DNA of 64,000 nucleotides from JASHPR01 sp963778075. GTDB taxonomy: Bacteria > Actinomycetota > Actinomycetes > Streptosporangiales > Streptosporangiaceae. Positions within the stretch are counted from its first letter, which is position 1. Every line of letters starts with the position of its first letter. The notes under the pieces are model-generated. The model had not been told where the DNA came from and did no database searches. It worked only from the letters and a program-made list of their open reading frames with translations. Made by a program: the position numbers and the translations under genes. Below are positions 51,261-59,736 of this stretch, one piece after another. The stretch covers positions 620,001 to 684,000 of the forward strand of contig CAVZTJ010000009.1 in the NCBI GenBank assembly GCA_963778075.1, in the 5' to 3' direction.

Positions 51261-52013
51261 CTACCGATTCCTCGGCGCTGTCCGGAGCCGATCCAGGTCG
51301 ATCAGCTGGTAGGCCAGCTCGACCAGCACCAGGACGATCACCGCGTCCAGCACCGCGGTGCCGAGCCCGCGGATCGCGAGTGTTTCCAGGGCCGCGCTCA
51401 CGGTGTGCGGCTCGGGAGCGAGCGACTCGAGTTCACTGACCACCGCCAGCGGCAGCGTGGCGAGCAGCACCACCCACCAGAACTTCGGGCGGACGAGATG
51501 CGCGGATCGGCGCAGCGCCGCGCGCACCGGCTTGCCCTCGATCTCTATGACCGGGCCGACGATCGCCAAAAGGGTGACCGCGATCAGCCCGGGGATCACG
51601 AGTGCGATCAGGCCGAGCACCACGAGCACGACCACCAGCAGGTCGGCGAGGATCAAGCGGACCCACGGCAGGGTCTTGGCGACCTGCCCGACCGTGGCGC
51701 GTTCCTGGCCGTGCTCGGCCGAGCCCACGATCCGGCACACGAAGCCCGACAAGAACACCGATCCCAGGATCTCCAGCGCCGACGAGGTCAGCTCGCCGGT
51801 GATCGCCAGCGACACGTCGGCGTGGTCGATGAAGTTCGTGACCGCGATGTCCGCCAGCACGGTCAGCAGGGAGACCGTGACGGCGACGGCCAGGATCCGC
51901 CATGGGTCGTGACGGGCCGCGCGCGCTGCCGCGGCGAGGAGGCCGCGCACCGGCAGCGGCGGGCGGGAGCGCTTCTGCTGCGTATCCCCCTGGCGGTCAC
52001 GACGAAGCGTCAT
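51261..52013 (-). CDS. polytopic membrane protein of unknown function
   Basis: A 250-residue protein with five or six membrane helices, including WRILAVAVTVSLLTVLADIA, VVVLVVLGLIALVIPGLIAV and a C-terminal VLDAVIVLVLVELAYQLIDL. The RSAHLVRPKFWWVVLLATLP segment resembles membrane domains of glycerophosphodiesterase-like or DUF-type actinobacterial proteins. The start ATG is at 52013; the open frame extends 49 codons further without support. It ends beside the decayed region and precedes the amidase gene on the same strand. No function can be assigned. Confidence 0.75.
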   Translation of the reverse strand: MTLRRDRQGDTQQKRSRPPLPVRGLLAAAARAARHDPWRILAVAVTVSLLTVLADIAVTNFIDHADVSLAITGELTSSALEILGSVFLSGFVCRIVGSAEHGQERATVGQVAKTLPWVRLILADLLVVVLVVLGLIALVIPGLIAVTLLAIVGPVIEIEGKPVRAALRRSAHLVRPKFWWVVLLATLPLAVVSELESLAPEPHTVSAALETLAIRGLGTAVLDAVIVLVLVELAYQLIDLDRLRTAPRNR

Positions 52014-52059
52014 AAGCCGTAACGCTACGTTACGGGCTGGCCTGGTGCCCGGAGGGGGC

Positions 52060-53172
52060 TCAAGCCGCCACGGCGGCTTCGACCGCCAGACCGGCCGCCA
52101 GCAGGCGTTCCTCGGTGCCGGGCGGGGAGACGAGCTGGATGCTGGCTGGCAGCGAGCCACGGGCCGGGACCGGCAGCGCCAGTGCGGGCCCCCCGGCGAG
52201 GTTGACCGGCAGCGTGCAGCGCGACTCCAGCAGGTCGGTCGCCCGGTCCAGCGGCGGCGGCGGGATCGTCAGCACCGGCGTGACCAGCAGATCGAAGCGG
52301 CCGAAGAGCACCGCGAGTTGTTCCTGCCACAGCTGCCTGGCCTCGTTGGCCGCCGCGAGTTCGGCCGGCGTGATTTGGCGCCCGGTGTCCAGACGGGCCG
52401 CTACGTCCGGCGAGATGCGGTCGGCGTCACGTTCCAGGATGTCCTTGTTGGTCTGGTATGCCTCGTTCACCAGCAAGGGGCCGGTCACCTTCGTGGCGGC
52501 GCGCCATTCGTCCGGGTCCACGTCGGTGACGTCCCAGGACGTCGCGCGCAGCGCCGCCGTCACCGCGTCGTCAATGTCGGGCGCGGCGGGGACCCGCACC
52601 CGGCCGACCCGCGGCGAGCCCGCGCCGACGGCCACGGTGAACCCGGGCTCGAGCAGCTGCATGCCGAGAATCAGCCTGGCCACGTCGGCCGCCATCGGCC
52701 CCACGGTGTCCATGCTCGGCGTCAGTGGCCGCACCCCGTCCAGCGGAATGCGCCCCCAGGTGGTCTTCAGCCCGCAGATCCCGCAGCAGGCAGCGGGGAT
52801 CCGGATCGATCCGCCGGTGTCGGTCCCGTACGCCACGTCGGCCTCGCCGGTGGCCACTGCCACCGCCGACCCGCTCGAGGACCCGCCGGGCGCGAGCGAG
52901 GGGTCGAGCGGGTTCTCCGGCGTGCCGAACCACGGGTTGATCCCGGTGACCCCGAGCGCCAGCTCGTGCAGGTTGGTCTTGCCCACGACCCGGGCTCCCG
53001 CCGCGCGCAGGCCCGCCAGGCAGGCCGCGTCGGCCGCGGCCGGGACCGCGGTCTCGGCGAGGACCCGCGACCCGGCGGTGGTGGGCACGGCGGCCATGTC
53101 GATGAGGTCCTTGACCGCGACCCGCGGTCCGGGTCCCGTGCTGTCGAAGGACGTGATGAACGTGGCGGACAC
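52060..53172 (-). CDS. amidase signature family enzyme
   Basis: A 370-residue amidase with the Ser-cisSer-Lys triad: Lys21 (RVAVKDLID), Ser98 (PGGSSSGSA) and the nucleophile Ser122 (DTGGSIRIPA). The glycine/serine-rich signature is complete. At 370 residues it is shorter than GatA or typical amidases (about 450-500), having a compact C-terminal part. It hydrolyses an amide of unknown identity. The GTG at 53172 has GGGGAGG five or six bases upstream. It lies 14 bases after the glycosyltransferase-like gene, so both are probably co-transcribed. Confidence 0.88.
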   Translation of the reverse strand: MSATFITSFDSTGPGPRVAVKDLIDMAAVPTTAGSRVLAETAVPAAADAACLAGLRAAGARVVGKTNLHELALGVTGINPWFGTPENPLDPSLAPGGSSSGSAVAVATGEADVAYGTDTGGSIRIPAACCGICGLKTTWGRIPLDGVRPLTPSMDTVGPMAADVARLILGMQLLEPGFTVAVGAGSPRVGRVRVPAAPDIDDAVTAALRATSWDVTDVDPDEWRAATKVTGPLLVNEAYQTNKDILERDADRISPDVAARLDTGRQITPAELAAANEARQLWQEQLAVLFGRFDLLVTPVLTIPPPPLDRATDLLESRCTLPVNLAGGPALALPVPARGSLPASIQLVSPPGTEERLLAAGLAVEAAVAA

Positions 53173-53186
53173 GCTGCCTCCCCGGC

Positions 53187-54347
53187 TCAGTTCTGCTGGC
53201 TGGCGTACTTGCGGTGCACGGAGTCGACGGACCAGATCTGGTCGGCGCGGCCTCCGCGCAGCGCCAGCATCCGGGTGACGTAATCGGCCAGGGCCTCCTC
53301 GGCCGGCCAGCGGCGCTCGATCAGCCGCGCTGCTCCCTCGGTGATCTCGTCCAGGTCGGCTTCGATGCGCTCGCGGCACATGCTCGGCGACCGCGGCCCG
53401 TCGTCGTCAACCGGCTCGGGCTGCGGGCCCAGGCCCGTGTACGCCGGAAACCGGCGCACGTCCGGCAGCACCGAGTAGAACGGCACGCCGTTGAAGTAGT
53501 ACTCGGGCCACAGGTTGCCCGCGATGCTCAGCCACGGCGTGCCGACGGCGAGCGCCGCCATGCCGAACCCGGAGTGCGGCGCGACGAGCACGTCGCACGC
53601 TGCCACCGCGGCGAGCTCGTCGATGATCGGCAGGTCGACGGCGTCCACGGAGGCGGGCACCGACGCGGCCAGCTCGTCGAGCTCGGCGCGCCCGAAGCTC
53701 GTGGCGGTGCGGCCATCCTGGCGCAGCTTGCCGAGCAGGCAGAACACCGCATCCGGCCAGCGCCGGCCCAATGCACCGAGCACGAACTGCCAGGAACGCA
53801 CCGACGGGTAGTTGCCGCGCGGCCCGCTGCCGGCCGGCAGCACGCCGATGCGGGGGCGGGCGCCTGGCGCGGCATCGTGCAGCCGCTGCTGCGCGCTGGC
53901 CAGCGCCGGGCCGGGCAGGGGCAGCCGGAACTGCTCGCCGGGCGAGTAACTGGGCGGCGGCGCCCCGGCCATGCCGAGGACGCTGCCCGCGGCGGCGAAG
54001 CGCTCATCCGCCCAGTCGTAGTAGGCGCCGAGGCCAGGGAAAACGGCCCGCTGCGGTTCCTGGTGGCCCCGGTCGTCGTCGACCACCCAGTCCCAGCCGG
54101 CCGGGATCCGGTCCAGCGCCCCGAGATCGGGCGCGGGATCGAGGAGGTCCAGCGTGACCGGATAGACGTCGCCGATGTACGGGCAGAGCGCGGCGAGCTC
54201 GGCCGGGGTATCGGCGCTGACCGCCAAGCCGATGCGCAGGCCGCGATCGGCCCGGTGATAGCCGTGGCAGTAGTGCAGCGCCTCGATCATGTGGCCGACC
54301 GGGTGGCAGTACACGAAGTTCACCAGCACCGACCTGCTATCCGCCAC
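53187..54347 (-). CDS. GT9/ADP-heptosyltransferase-like glycosyltransferase-fold protein
   Basis: A 386-residue protein of GT-B fold. The C-terminal half has the GT9-like features RIGVLPAGSGPRGNYPSVRSW, the VFCLLGKL strand, DELAAVAACDVLVAPHSGFG and ALAVGTPWLSIAG, matching the sugar-nucleotide binding site of ADP-heptose:LPS transferases. The N-terminal VLVNFVYCHPVGHMIEALHY is atypical. Actinobacteria lack LPS, so the real acceptor is probably a natural product or another glycan. The ATG at 54347 is the first gene of the pair with the amidase. A 23-base gap separates it from the DMT transporter gene. Confidence 0.75.
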   Translation of the reverse strand: MADSRSVLVNFVYCHPVGHMIEALHYCHGYHRADRGLRIGLAVSADTPAELAALCPYIGDVYPVTLDLLDPAPDLGALDRIPAGWDWVVDDDRGHQEPQRAVFPGLGAYYDWADERFAAAGSVLGMAGAPPPSYSPGEQFRLPLPGPALASAQQRLHDAAPGARPRIGVLPAGSGPRGNYPSVRSWQFVLGALGRRWPDAVFCLLGKLRQDGRTATSFGRAELDELAASVPASVDAVDLPIIDELAAVAACDVLVAPHSGFGMAALAVGTPWLSIAGNLWPEYYFNGVPFYSVLPDVRRFPAYTGLGPQPEPVDDDGPRSPSMCRERIEADLDEITEGAARLIERRWPAEEALADYVTRMLALRGGRADQIWSVDSVHRKYASQQN

Positions 54348-54369
54348 CCGCCGATGGTACCGGCGCCGG

Positions 54370-55254
54370 TCACGACGGGGCAGCCTCGGACGCGGCCGGC
54401 CGGGACGGGGCCATGTCCTGCGGCGCTCTGCGGGACAGCTCGACCACCGCGGCGGCCATGGCGGCGAACGAGATGACCGCGATCACGATGCGCGCCGGAC
54501 TGCTGGTGAACTGCTCCCGGAACAGCCAGACGCTCAGCACGATGCTGGCCAGCGGGTTCACGACAATCAGCAGCGGCTGGGACACGCTCAGCGGCCCGGC
54601 GTGCAGGGCTGCCTGCTCGAGCAGCGTGCCCGAGATCGCGGCGACGGCCAGCGCGTACACCGGCCAGCGGCTGAGCGTGCCGAGCACGCCGAACATCGCG
54701 AGGGTATCCGTCGTCGCCTTGAGGAACACCGCCATCAGGGCCCACGTCAGCGCGCCAGCCAGGGCAAACGCGATCGTTCTGCGCAGCGCCGACCCGCGCA
54801 TCGCGGCCGCGGTGAGCAGCGCAACCGCCCCGCCGAACGCCAGCAGGGCGGACAGCCATTCGGCGGTCTGCGCGTTGGACTGCCCGCCGCTCGGCTCGGC
54901 CACCGACAGGAACACCCCGAGTGCCACGCAGACGACGGCCGCGGCGGCCCACGCCGAGCGCGCTATGTCCTGGCGGAACCACATCCTGCGCATCAGCAGC
55001 ACGAAGACCAGCTCGGTGACGAGAAGGGGCTGGACAACCGACAGTTCCCCGTCGCGCAGCGCGACGGCCTGGAACACGAAGCCGCCCACGGCCGCGACCC
55101 AGCCGAGCAGCCAGAGCGGCTGCCGGAACAGGTACCGGACCAGGCGCAGGCCCTTCTCCCGCTTCGGCGCGCCGATGCTCGCGGCGTGCTGCGTGATCAC
55201 GTTGGCGCCGTTGCTAAAGGCGGCAGCCAGCGCAAACACGACCGTGAAGACCAT
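54370..55254 (-). CDS. DMT-superfamily (EamA-like) transporter
   Basis: A 294-residue membrane protein with ten predicted helices in two EamA-like halves. The N-terminal TVVFALAAAFSNGANVITQH, the inverted second half (GPLSVSQPLLIVVNPLASIV) and SGTLLEQAALH at the repeat boundary are typical. The ATG at 55254 starts the first helix directly. It may export a metabolite. It is probably in one operon with the GT9-like and amidase genes (23- and 14-base gaps), which would make the three a small biosynthesis/export unit. Confidence 0.85.
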   Translation of the reverse strand: MVFTVVFALAAAFSNGANVITQHAASIGAPKREKGLRLVRYLFRQPLWLLGWVAAVGGFVFQAVALRDGELSVVQPLLVTELVFVLLMRRMWFRQDIARSAWAAAAVVCVALGVFLSVAEPSGGQSNAQTAEWLSALLAFGGAVALLTAAAMRGSALRRTIAFALAGALTWALMAVFLKATTDTLAMFGVLGTLSRWPVYALAVAAISGTLLEQAALHAGPLSVSQPLLIVVNPLASIVLSVWLFREQFTSSPARIVIAVISFAAMAAAVVELSRRAPQDMAPSRPAASEAAPS

Positions 55255-55342
55255 TCCCCGTCCCTGCTCGTTCCGCCCGGAGGCATCATCGGGCGCTTAC
55301 GAGTAAGTGCCCCATCCGGGGCCCGGCATGCTGGCCCGGCTG

Positions 55343-55384
55343 GCCCCGGCGCTCACCGAAGCCCTGCCAGCCGGGGCGGTTTTT
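55343..55384 (+). terminator. terminator-like hairpin with T-run, no gene before it
   Basis: GCCCCGGC (55343-55350) pairs with GCCGGGGC (55370-55377) and is followed by GG and five T residues on the plus strand. No plus-strand gene ends here. It could end a short untranslated transcript from the DMT/STAS gap, or be chance. Confidence 0.35.
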
Positions 55385-55440
55385 CATGATCTGGGGGGCA
55401 AAACTGGTGTACGGCAATCACGATACCGACGCGTGTGGAG

Positions 55441-55761
55441 TCAGGTCAGGTCACATAGTGTTTCCAGGCCTGTGATCTGGAGGACTCTACGCACCACTGG
55501 GCGGGGATGCCTGATGACGGGCCGTTCGCCACCCGGAAGCACTTGCCCAGCACGGACGATAAGGCGCAGTGCGGCACTGTCGGCGAAGCCGACCTCGGCC
55601 ATCTCCACGACCAGGCGCCGAGGCTCCTGCTTCATGGTTTCGGCGAGATGCCGCGCCAGCCAGGATCGGCTCACGATGTCGAGGTCGCCGCTCAGGACGA
55701 TGATGATCGTCCCGGCGACGTCCGACCGGATCTCGAAACCCGGGCGCTGCGGACCCGGCAT
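55441..55761 (-). CDS. STAS-domain anti-sigma-factor antagonist
   Basis: A 106-residue STAS domain. It contains GTIIIVLSGDLDIVSRSWLA at the N-terminus and a conserved helix start RRLVVEMAEVGFADSAALRL. The serine in FADSAAL corresponds to the phosphorylated Ser of SpoIIAA/RsbV. The partner anti-sigma kinase and sigma factor are not adjacent. In this family unphosphorylated STAS protein binds the kinase and frees a sigma factor. It lies next to other regulators (GAF-ANTAR, response regulator) that are all on the minus strand. Confidence 0.87.
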   Translation of the reverse strand: MPGPQRPGFEIRSDVAGTIIIVLSGDLDIVSRSWLARHLAETMKQEPRRLVVEMAEVGFADSAALRLIVRAGQVLPGGERPVIRHPRPVVRRVLQITGLETLCDLT

Positions 55762-55809
55762 GCCGCCGGGTGCCGGGTCCGCTGGCCCGCCGTTACCGGT
55801 AATGGCGCG

Positions 55810-55965
55810 CTACCAGTAATGCCTCCGGCCGCCCACGGCGTGCCCGACGGCGCCGAGCAGGGCAAGGATGAGGCCGACCACGATCGCCAGGATGCCAAGC
55901 ACCCAGACAATCGCGATCTTGAGCAGGAAACCGATGACGAGCAGGATGATGCCGAGGATGATCAT
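55810..55965 (-). CDS. small two-helix membrane protein, DUF6131-like
   Basis: A 51-residue protein, MIILGIILLVIGFLLK followed by IAIVWVLGILAIVVGLIL and ending in a basic tail GGRRHYW. The two helices and short basic tail match the small actinobacterial DUF6131 family as I recall it. The ATG at 55965 is preceded by GGGAG. It is probably a stress-related membrane peptide, but its role is unknown. Confidence 0.75.
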   Translation of the reverse strand: MIILGIILLVIGFLLKIAIVWVLGILAIVVGLILALLGAVGHAVGGRRHYW

Positions 55966-56148
55966 GGGAACTCCCGTTCAGCAGTAACGTCTCGGAGTCC
56001 GGCCGACTGCTGTCAGGGGGCGCTGTTCGCTGGGGTTCCGGCGAACGCGCGGGGACGAGCATCGACGTAACGATGGGCCGCGGGATTCTGGGCGGCTTTC
56101 GCGACGGCTGTTCCAGTATTAGTCAGCCCGTGGCGAAGATGCAAAATA

Positions 56149-56168
56149 TCTGGGGACACCTCCCCAGA
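56149..56168 (-). terminator. rho-independent terminator of the GAF-ANTAR gene
   Basis: Minus strand: TCTGGGGA-GGTG-TCCCCAGA followed by TATTTT, an 8-bp stem with a T-rich tail, about 80 bases past the stop codon. The remaining sequence in 55966-56246 shows no gene. Confidence 0.7.
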
Positions 56169-56246
56169 CGCCACCCGGGCCGTTTTGTTTTCCTGCGGAG
56201 GGCACCGCCCCGGCCGTCCCCTGGCCCGCGGAGCCACCGCCCCCGA

Positions 56247-56993
56247 TCATTCCCTAGCTTGCGGAGGGCTTCCCTCACCCACTGCCGGACGCGAGGCGGT
56301 CTCCACGACGTCGGCGCAGATCGCGGCGAGCTTGCGGCGCTCGGCCCTAGCCTGCGCCCTGAGCTGCTCATATGCTTCTCGCGCCGAGATCCCGCGGGTG
56401 CCGATCAGCACCCCCTTGGCCTGCTCGATGATCTGCCGGGAGTTCAGCGCACTCTGCAGCTGCGTCGAGAGCTCGGACTGCTCTTCGCCCATCATCATGC
56501 TGGCGATCAGCAGCGCGGCGAGGTCGGTGAACGCCAGCAGCGCCAGCTCCCCCTCGGGCGACCAGGGGCGGCTCTCCTCGGAGAGCACGGCGACCACCCC
56601 GACGGCGTACTGATTGTACGGGATCGGGCTTGCGAGCACGGCGCGGACATTCCTCGCCACGGCGGCGTCGCTGAAGAGCGGCCACCGGTGGTCGTCGGCC
56701 AGATCCTCGACACCGACGAGCTGCTTGGTCTCGAACGCGTCGATGCACGGCCCTTCCTGGTGCTCGATCTGAAGTTCCTCCAGGTGCGTGAGCCTCCGAT
56801 CCGACGCGGCTACGTTGCGCAAGTGGTGCTCGGCGTCGGCGAGCATCAGGCCTGCGCCGTCGACGTGAAACATCGAGTGCGTGGTGTGCACGATCTCGCG
56901 GATCGCGTCCTCGACCTTCATCTCGCCGAACCGCAGCCTGCCCAGCTCCACCAGAGCGTGGCGAACATCGTGCATGGACACGTCCACAACCAC
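56247..56993 (-). CDS. GAF-ANTAR transcription antiterminator-like regulator
   Basis: A 248-residue protein with an N-terminal GAF sensor domain (about residues 20-165, GLMLADAEHHLRNVAASD and HQEGPCIDAFETKQLV) and a C-terminal ANTAR RNA-binding domain (about 175-235, ALNSRQIIEQAKGVLI then SAREAYEQLRAQAR). ANTAR proteins bind paired RNA hairpins to prevent termination. The conserved AKGVL and the aromatic/alanine positions are present. In actinobacteria this pair occurs in many copies and senses redox or small molecules. The start at 56993 is GTG; alternatives lie within a few codons. Confidence 0.9.
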   Translation of the reverse strand: MVVDVSMHDVRHALVELGRLRFGEMKVEDAIREIVHTTHSMFHVDGAGLMLADAEHHLRNVAASDRRLTHLEELQIEHQEGPCIDAFETKQLVGVEDLADDHRWPLFSDAAVARNVRAVLASPIPYNQYAVGVVAVLSEESRPWSPEGELALLAFTDLAALLIASMMMGEEQSELSTQLQSALNSRQIIEQAKGVLIGTRGISAREAYEQLRAQARAERRKLAAICADVVETASRPAVGEGSPPQARE

Positions 56994-57022
56994 TCACCTA
57001 GCCTTCCGCGCTGCCTGACCGG

Positions 57023-57670
57023 TCAGGAGTTCAGGTAGCGCACCACCGCCATGACCCTGCGATGGGTCTGCTCGTCGTCGGGGGGAAGGTCCAGCTTCAT
57101 GAAGATGCTGGCCACACGTTTTTCCACGGCGCCCATCGAGACCACGAGCGTTTCGGCGATCGCCGAGTTCGACCGCCCCTCGGCCATCAGGCCAAGCACC
57201 TCGCGCTCGCGCGGGGTGAGCCCGCTGAGCGGGTCGGACTGGCGGCTGCGGGCCAGGAGCTGGCGAACCACCTCGGGATCGAGCGCGGTTCCGCCCCCGG
57301 CGACGCGGTGCAGTGCCTCGATGAACTCGGCGACGTCGGCGACCCGGTCCTTGAGCAGATAGCCGATCGCCCGGGTGTCACCGGCCAGCAGCTCGGTCGC
57401 GTAGCGCTCCTCGACGAACTGGGAGAGCACCAGCAGTGCCACGTCCGGCCAGCGCCGCCGGATCTCGATGGCCGCCCGCAGCCCCTCGTCCCGGTGGCCA
57501 GGCGGCATCCGGACGTCGATGACCGCGAGGTCTGGCTTGTGCGTCTCCACCGCGGCGAGCAGCGAGTCGCCGTCGCCGACACCGGCGACGACCTCGATGT
57601 CGCCCTCGGCCAGCAGCCGCGCGATCCCCTCGCGCAGCAGCACGCTGTCGTCGGCGATCACCGCGCGCAC
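57023..57670 (-). CDS. response regulator, NarL/FixJ family, orphan
   Basis: A 215-residue regulator. The receiver starts RAVIADDSVLLREGI, the phosphoacceptor is Asp52 (VIDVRMPPGH), the switch residue Ser83 and Lys107 (YLLKDRVADV). The LuxR helix-turn-helix is at the end (LTPREREVLGLMAEGRSN, then AVEKRVASIFMKL). The GTG at 57670 has GAGG about ten bases upstream; a longer open frame to 57766 is not supported. No histidine kinase is adjacent, so its partner is encoded elsewhere. It lies 29 bases before the GAF-ANTAR gene and is probably co-transcribed with it. Confidence 0.9.
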   Translation of the reverse strand: MRAVIADDSVLLREGIARLLAEGDIEVVAGVGDGDSLLAAVETHKPDLAVIDVRMPPGHRDEGLRAAIEIRRRWPDVALLVLSQFVEERYATELLAGDTRAIGYLLKDRVADVAEFIEALHRVAGGGTALDPEVVRQLLARSRQSDPLSGLTPREREVLGLMAEGRSNSAIAETLVVSMGAVEKRVASIFMKLDLPPDDEQTHRRVMAVVRYLNS

Positions 57671-57984
57671 GGGATCACCGCCTCGGCGCCCGGCGGGCTG
57701 GCACTCTGAACGTTCCGTCGACCCAGGACACACAGCAATGTTCGCAGCCTTGGACCATGAGCGCACTCATCAGCACGAGGCTATCCAGGGCCGCCAGCAT
57801 CCATGCCGCCATCTCGCCGGGCATTCCCCTGGATATACCGCAGCAGTTGGTGATCTTGCTGCAGCTACCGGCCACACATCCGTTATCAAGCCGTTGCGCA
57901 AATCGTGTATCAGGCGGTGCCGACGTCGCTCTTTACGAGCGTGCCGGCCCCGGATGAGCGGGACCGCACAAGAGGGAGCCAGCC
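57671..57984. other. non-coding divergent region before the protease operon
   Basis: 314 bases between the response-regulator start and the start of the four-gene protease/sigma operon. Small frames on both strands do not look like proteins. It should hold the promoter of the operon, perhaps one read by the operon's own sigma factor, but I cannot point to a convincing box. Confidence 0.5.
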
Positions 57985-59730
57985 GTGAAATGGTTCTTCC
58001 AGCCGCGCCCTGACGGCGACGGAGCAACGCGCGACGACGATGACTCTGCACCCGGCCTGATCAGCCTCCCGGCAGAACTGCTGCAACGGCACGGTGCCGC
58101 AGTGCTCGACCCCGGGAAGGCCGCGGCGGTGCACGGCTACCCGACCCCGCAGTCAACGGTCTACCGGGTTAGGACGCTGCTGGTCCCCGGCGACCAGCTG
58201 CAGGACTCGCAGTTGGTTATGGCCCTCAACGGGGTTCTGAGCGGCGTCAACATGATGCTGATCCCGCCCGAGCCCGACGAGGACATGGCTGGCGACGGGG
58301 ACGTCATGGAGGTGCTGCAGCAGCTGCCCCGCCCGGCGGTCCTTGTGCCTGCGGAGGGCGCTACCGTCCCCGTAGTCGTCGACGCGTGGGTGGCGCTGCA
58401 GGCACTGCGCGCCGCGGCCGCCGCCCCGAAGCATCCAGAGCATTCGCAGATCACCAAGGCGGCCATCCAGCGGATCGAGCTGGAGCATCTGATGCGCGCC
58501 TCGGCCATCGACGGCAGCCCGATCACCGGCGGAGGCGGTGGCATCCCCGGATCGTCCGGCAACGACGTCGCCGGGCCCACCAGCACCGACTCCTACCTGT
58601 TCAACGGCGGCGACGCGCGGACCCCGGTCTCGATGGTCATGGAGCCACCTGCCCGCAGGTCGGCCAGCGAATGCGCGTCCGACTACGGCCGGCGTCCCGT
58701 GCTCGCGCTGCTCGACACCGGCGCCCGCGAACAAGAGGAGTGGCTGGACGTTCGGACGAAGCCGGGCGGCGGCTACGAGACCATCGCCGACGGCTTTGTC
58801 GCGGTGGATTCCGGCCTGCAGCACGCCATCCGCGTGGAAGGCGACTTTGCGGCCTCTCACGGTGACCGGCCGCGCCAGGTGATCAGGGATCCGTGGGACG
58901 GGCCCGTCTCCGGCAACCCGCTGGTCGGTGAGCTCGACTCGGAGACAGGTCACCTCACATTCGAGGCGGGAATCGTCCGGCAGGTCGTGCCTGACGCCTG
59001 CGTCCTGGCCGTGCGGGTCATGCACAGCGATGGCGCCGTCTACGAGGGCGATCTCATGTGCGCGTTGCGCCACCTTGCGAGGCGGATCGTGCTGGCCAGG
59101 CCGGATGACATTGCCGCACAGGTCGACGTGGTTTCGCTGTCGCTTGGCTACTTCAGCGAGTCACCGCGCGAGATGGCATTCACCTCTGGGCTGCACACGG
59201 TGATCAAGGTGCTGCGCAGCCTGGGCGTCGTGGTGGTAGCTGCGGCCGGGAACTACTCCACTGCCCGCAGGTTCTACCCGGCGGCGTTTGCCCGGCCGTC
59301 CCCGGCAGATCAGGTGCCCCTGATCAGTGTGGGCGCGCTCAACCCGAACGGCTCCAAGGCGGTCTTCAGCGACGTTGGAGACTGGATAACCTGCTGGGCC
59401 GTCGGAGCCATTGTGATCAGCACGTTCCCGACCGACATCAACGCCAGCCGCAGCCCCGAGCTCAGGATGCGCGCGCACCCCGGCAATCAGATGCCGCCTG
59501 GGGTGCCACTGCCAGGCGAACGTGAGGCGCTCGATCCTGATGACTACTCAGGAGGGTGTGCGGCATGGAGCGGCACCTCGTTCTCGGCTCCGCTGGTGGC
59601 CGCGCACGTCGTCGCGGCGCTGCTGAGGGGAGCAGCGAGCATGGCGAGCCTGCAGCTTGACCACCCTGGGGCCGCCGCCGCGACCGAACGGGCGCTGGCC
59701 GCCCTGACGGCCCTGGACTGGCCGGGCTGA
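57985..59730 (+). CDS. cytoplasmic subtilisin-like (S8) serine protease with extra N-terminal domain
   Basis: A 581-residue protease. The catalytic triad is Asp244 (LALLDTGARE), His323 (ETGHLTFEAG) and Ser532 (SGTSFSAP), with the oxyanion asparagine Asn423 in VVAAAGNYS. The histidine motif GHLTFEAG departs from the usual HGTxVAG. There is no signal peptide or membrane helix, and the first 230 residues form an unusual extra domain with an acidic stretch and a glycine-rich linker. So it is an intracellular protease. The GTG at 57985 has GGGAG six bases upstream. It is the first gene of a four-gene operon and lies seven bases from the sigma factor start. Confidence 0.9.
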   Translation: MKWFFQPRPDGDGATRDDDDSAPGLISLPAELLQRHGAAVLDPGKAAAVHGYPTPQSTVYRVRTLLVPGDQLQDSQLVMALNGVLSGVNMMLIPPEPDEDMAGDGDVMEVLQQLPRPAVLVPAEGATVPVVVDAWVALQALRAAAAAPKHPEHSQITKAAIQRIELEHLMRASAIDGSPITGGGGGIPGSSGNDVAGPTSTDSYLFNGGDARTPVSMVMEPPARRSASECASDYGRRPVLALLDTGAREQEEWLDVRTKPGGGYETIADGFVAVDSGLQHAIRVEGDFAASHGDRPRQVIRDPWDGPVSGNPLVGELDSETGHLTFEAGIVRQVVPDACVLAVRVMHSDGAVYEGDLMCALRHLARRIVLARPDDIAAQVDVVSLSLGYFSESPREMAFTSGLHTVIKVLRSLGVVVVAAAGNYSTARRFYPAAFARPSPADQVPLISVGALNPNGSKAVFSDVGDWITCWAVGAIVISTFPTDINASRSPELRMRAHPGNQMPPGVPLPGEREALDPDDYSGGCAAWSGTSFSAPLVAAHVVAALLRGAASMASLQLDHPGAAAATERALAALTALDWPG

Positions 59731-59736
59731 TCGGCT

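Noticed and set aside
57675..57824. 49-residue hydrophobic frame just before the response regulator, as a possible missing partner
   Set aside because: It has no proper ribosome site, no kinase feature and poor conservation-like character.
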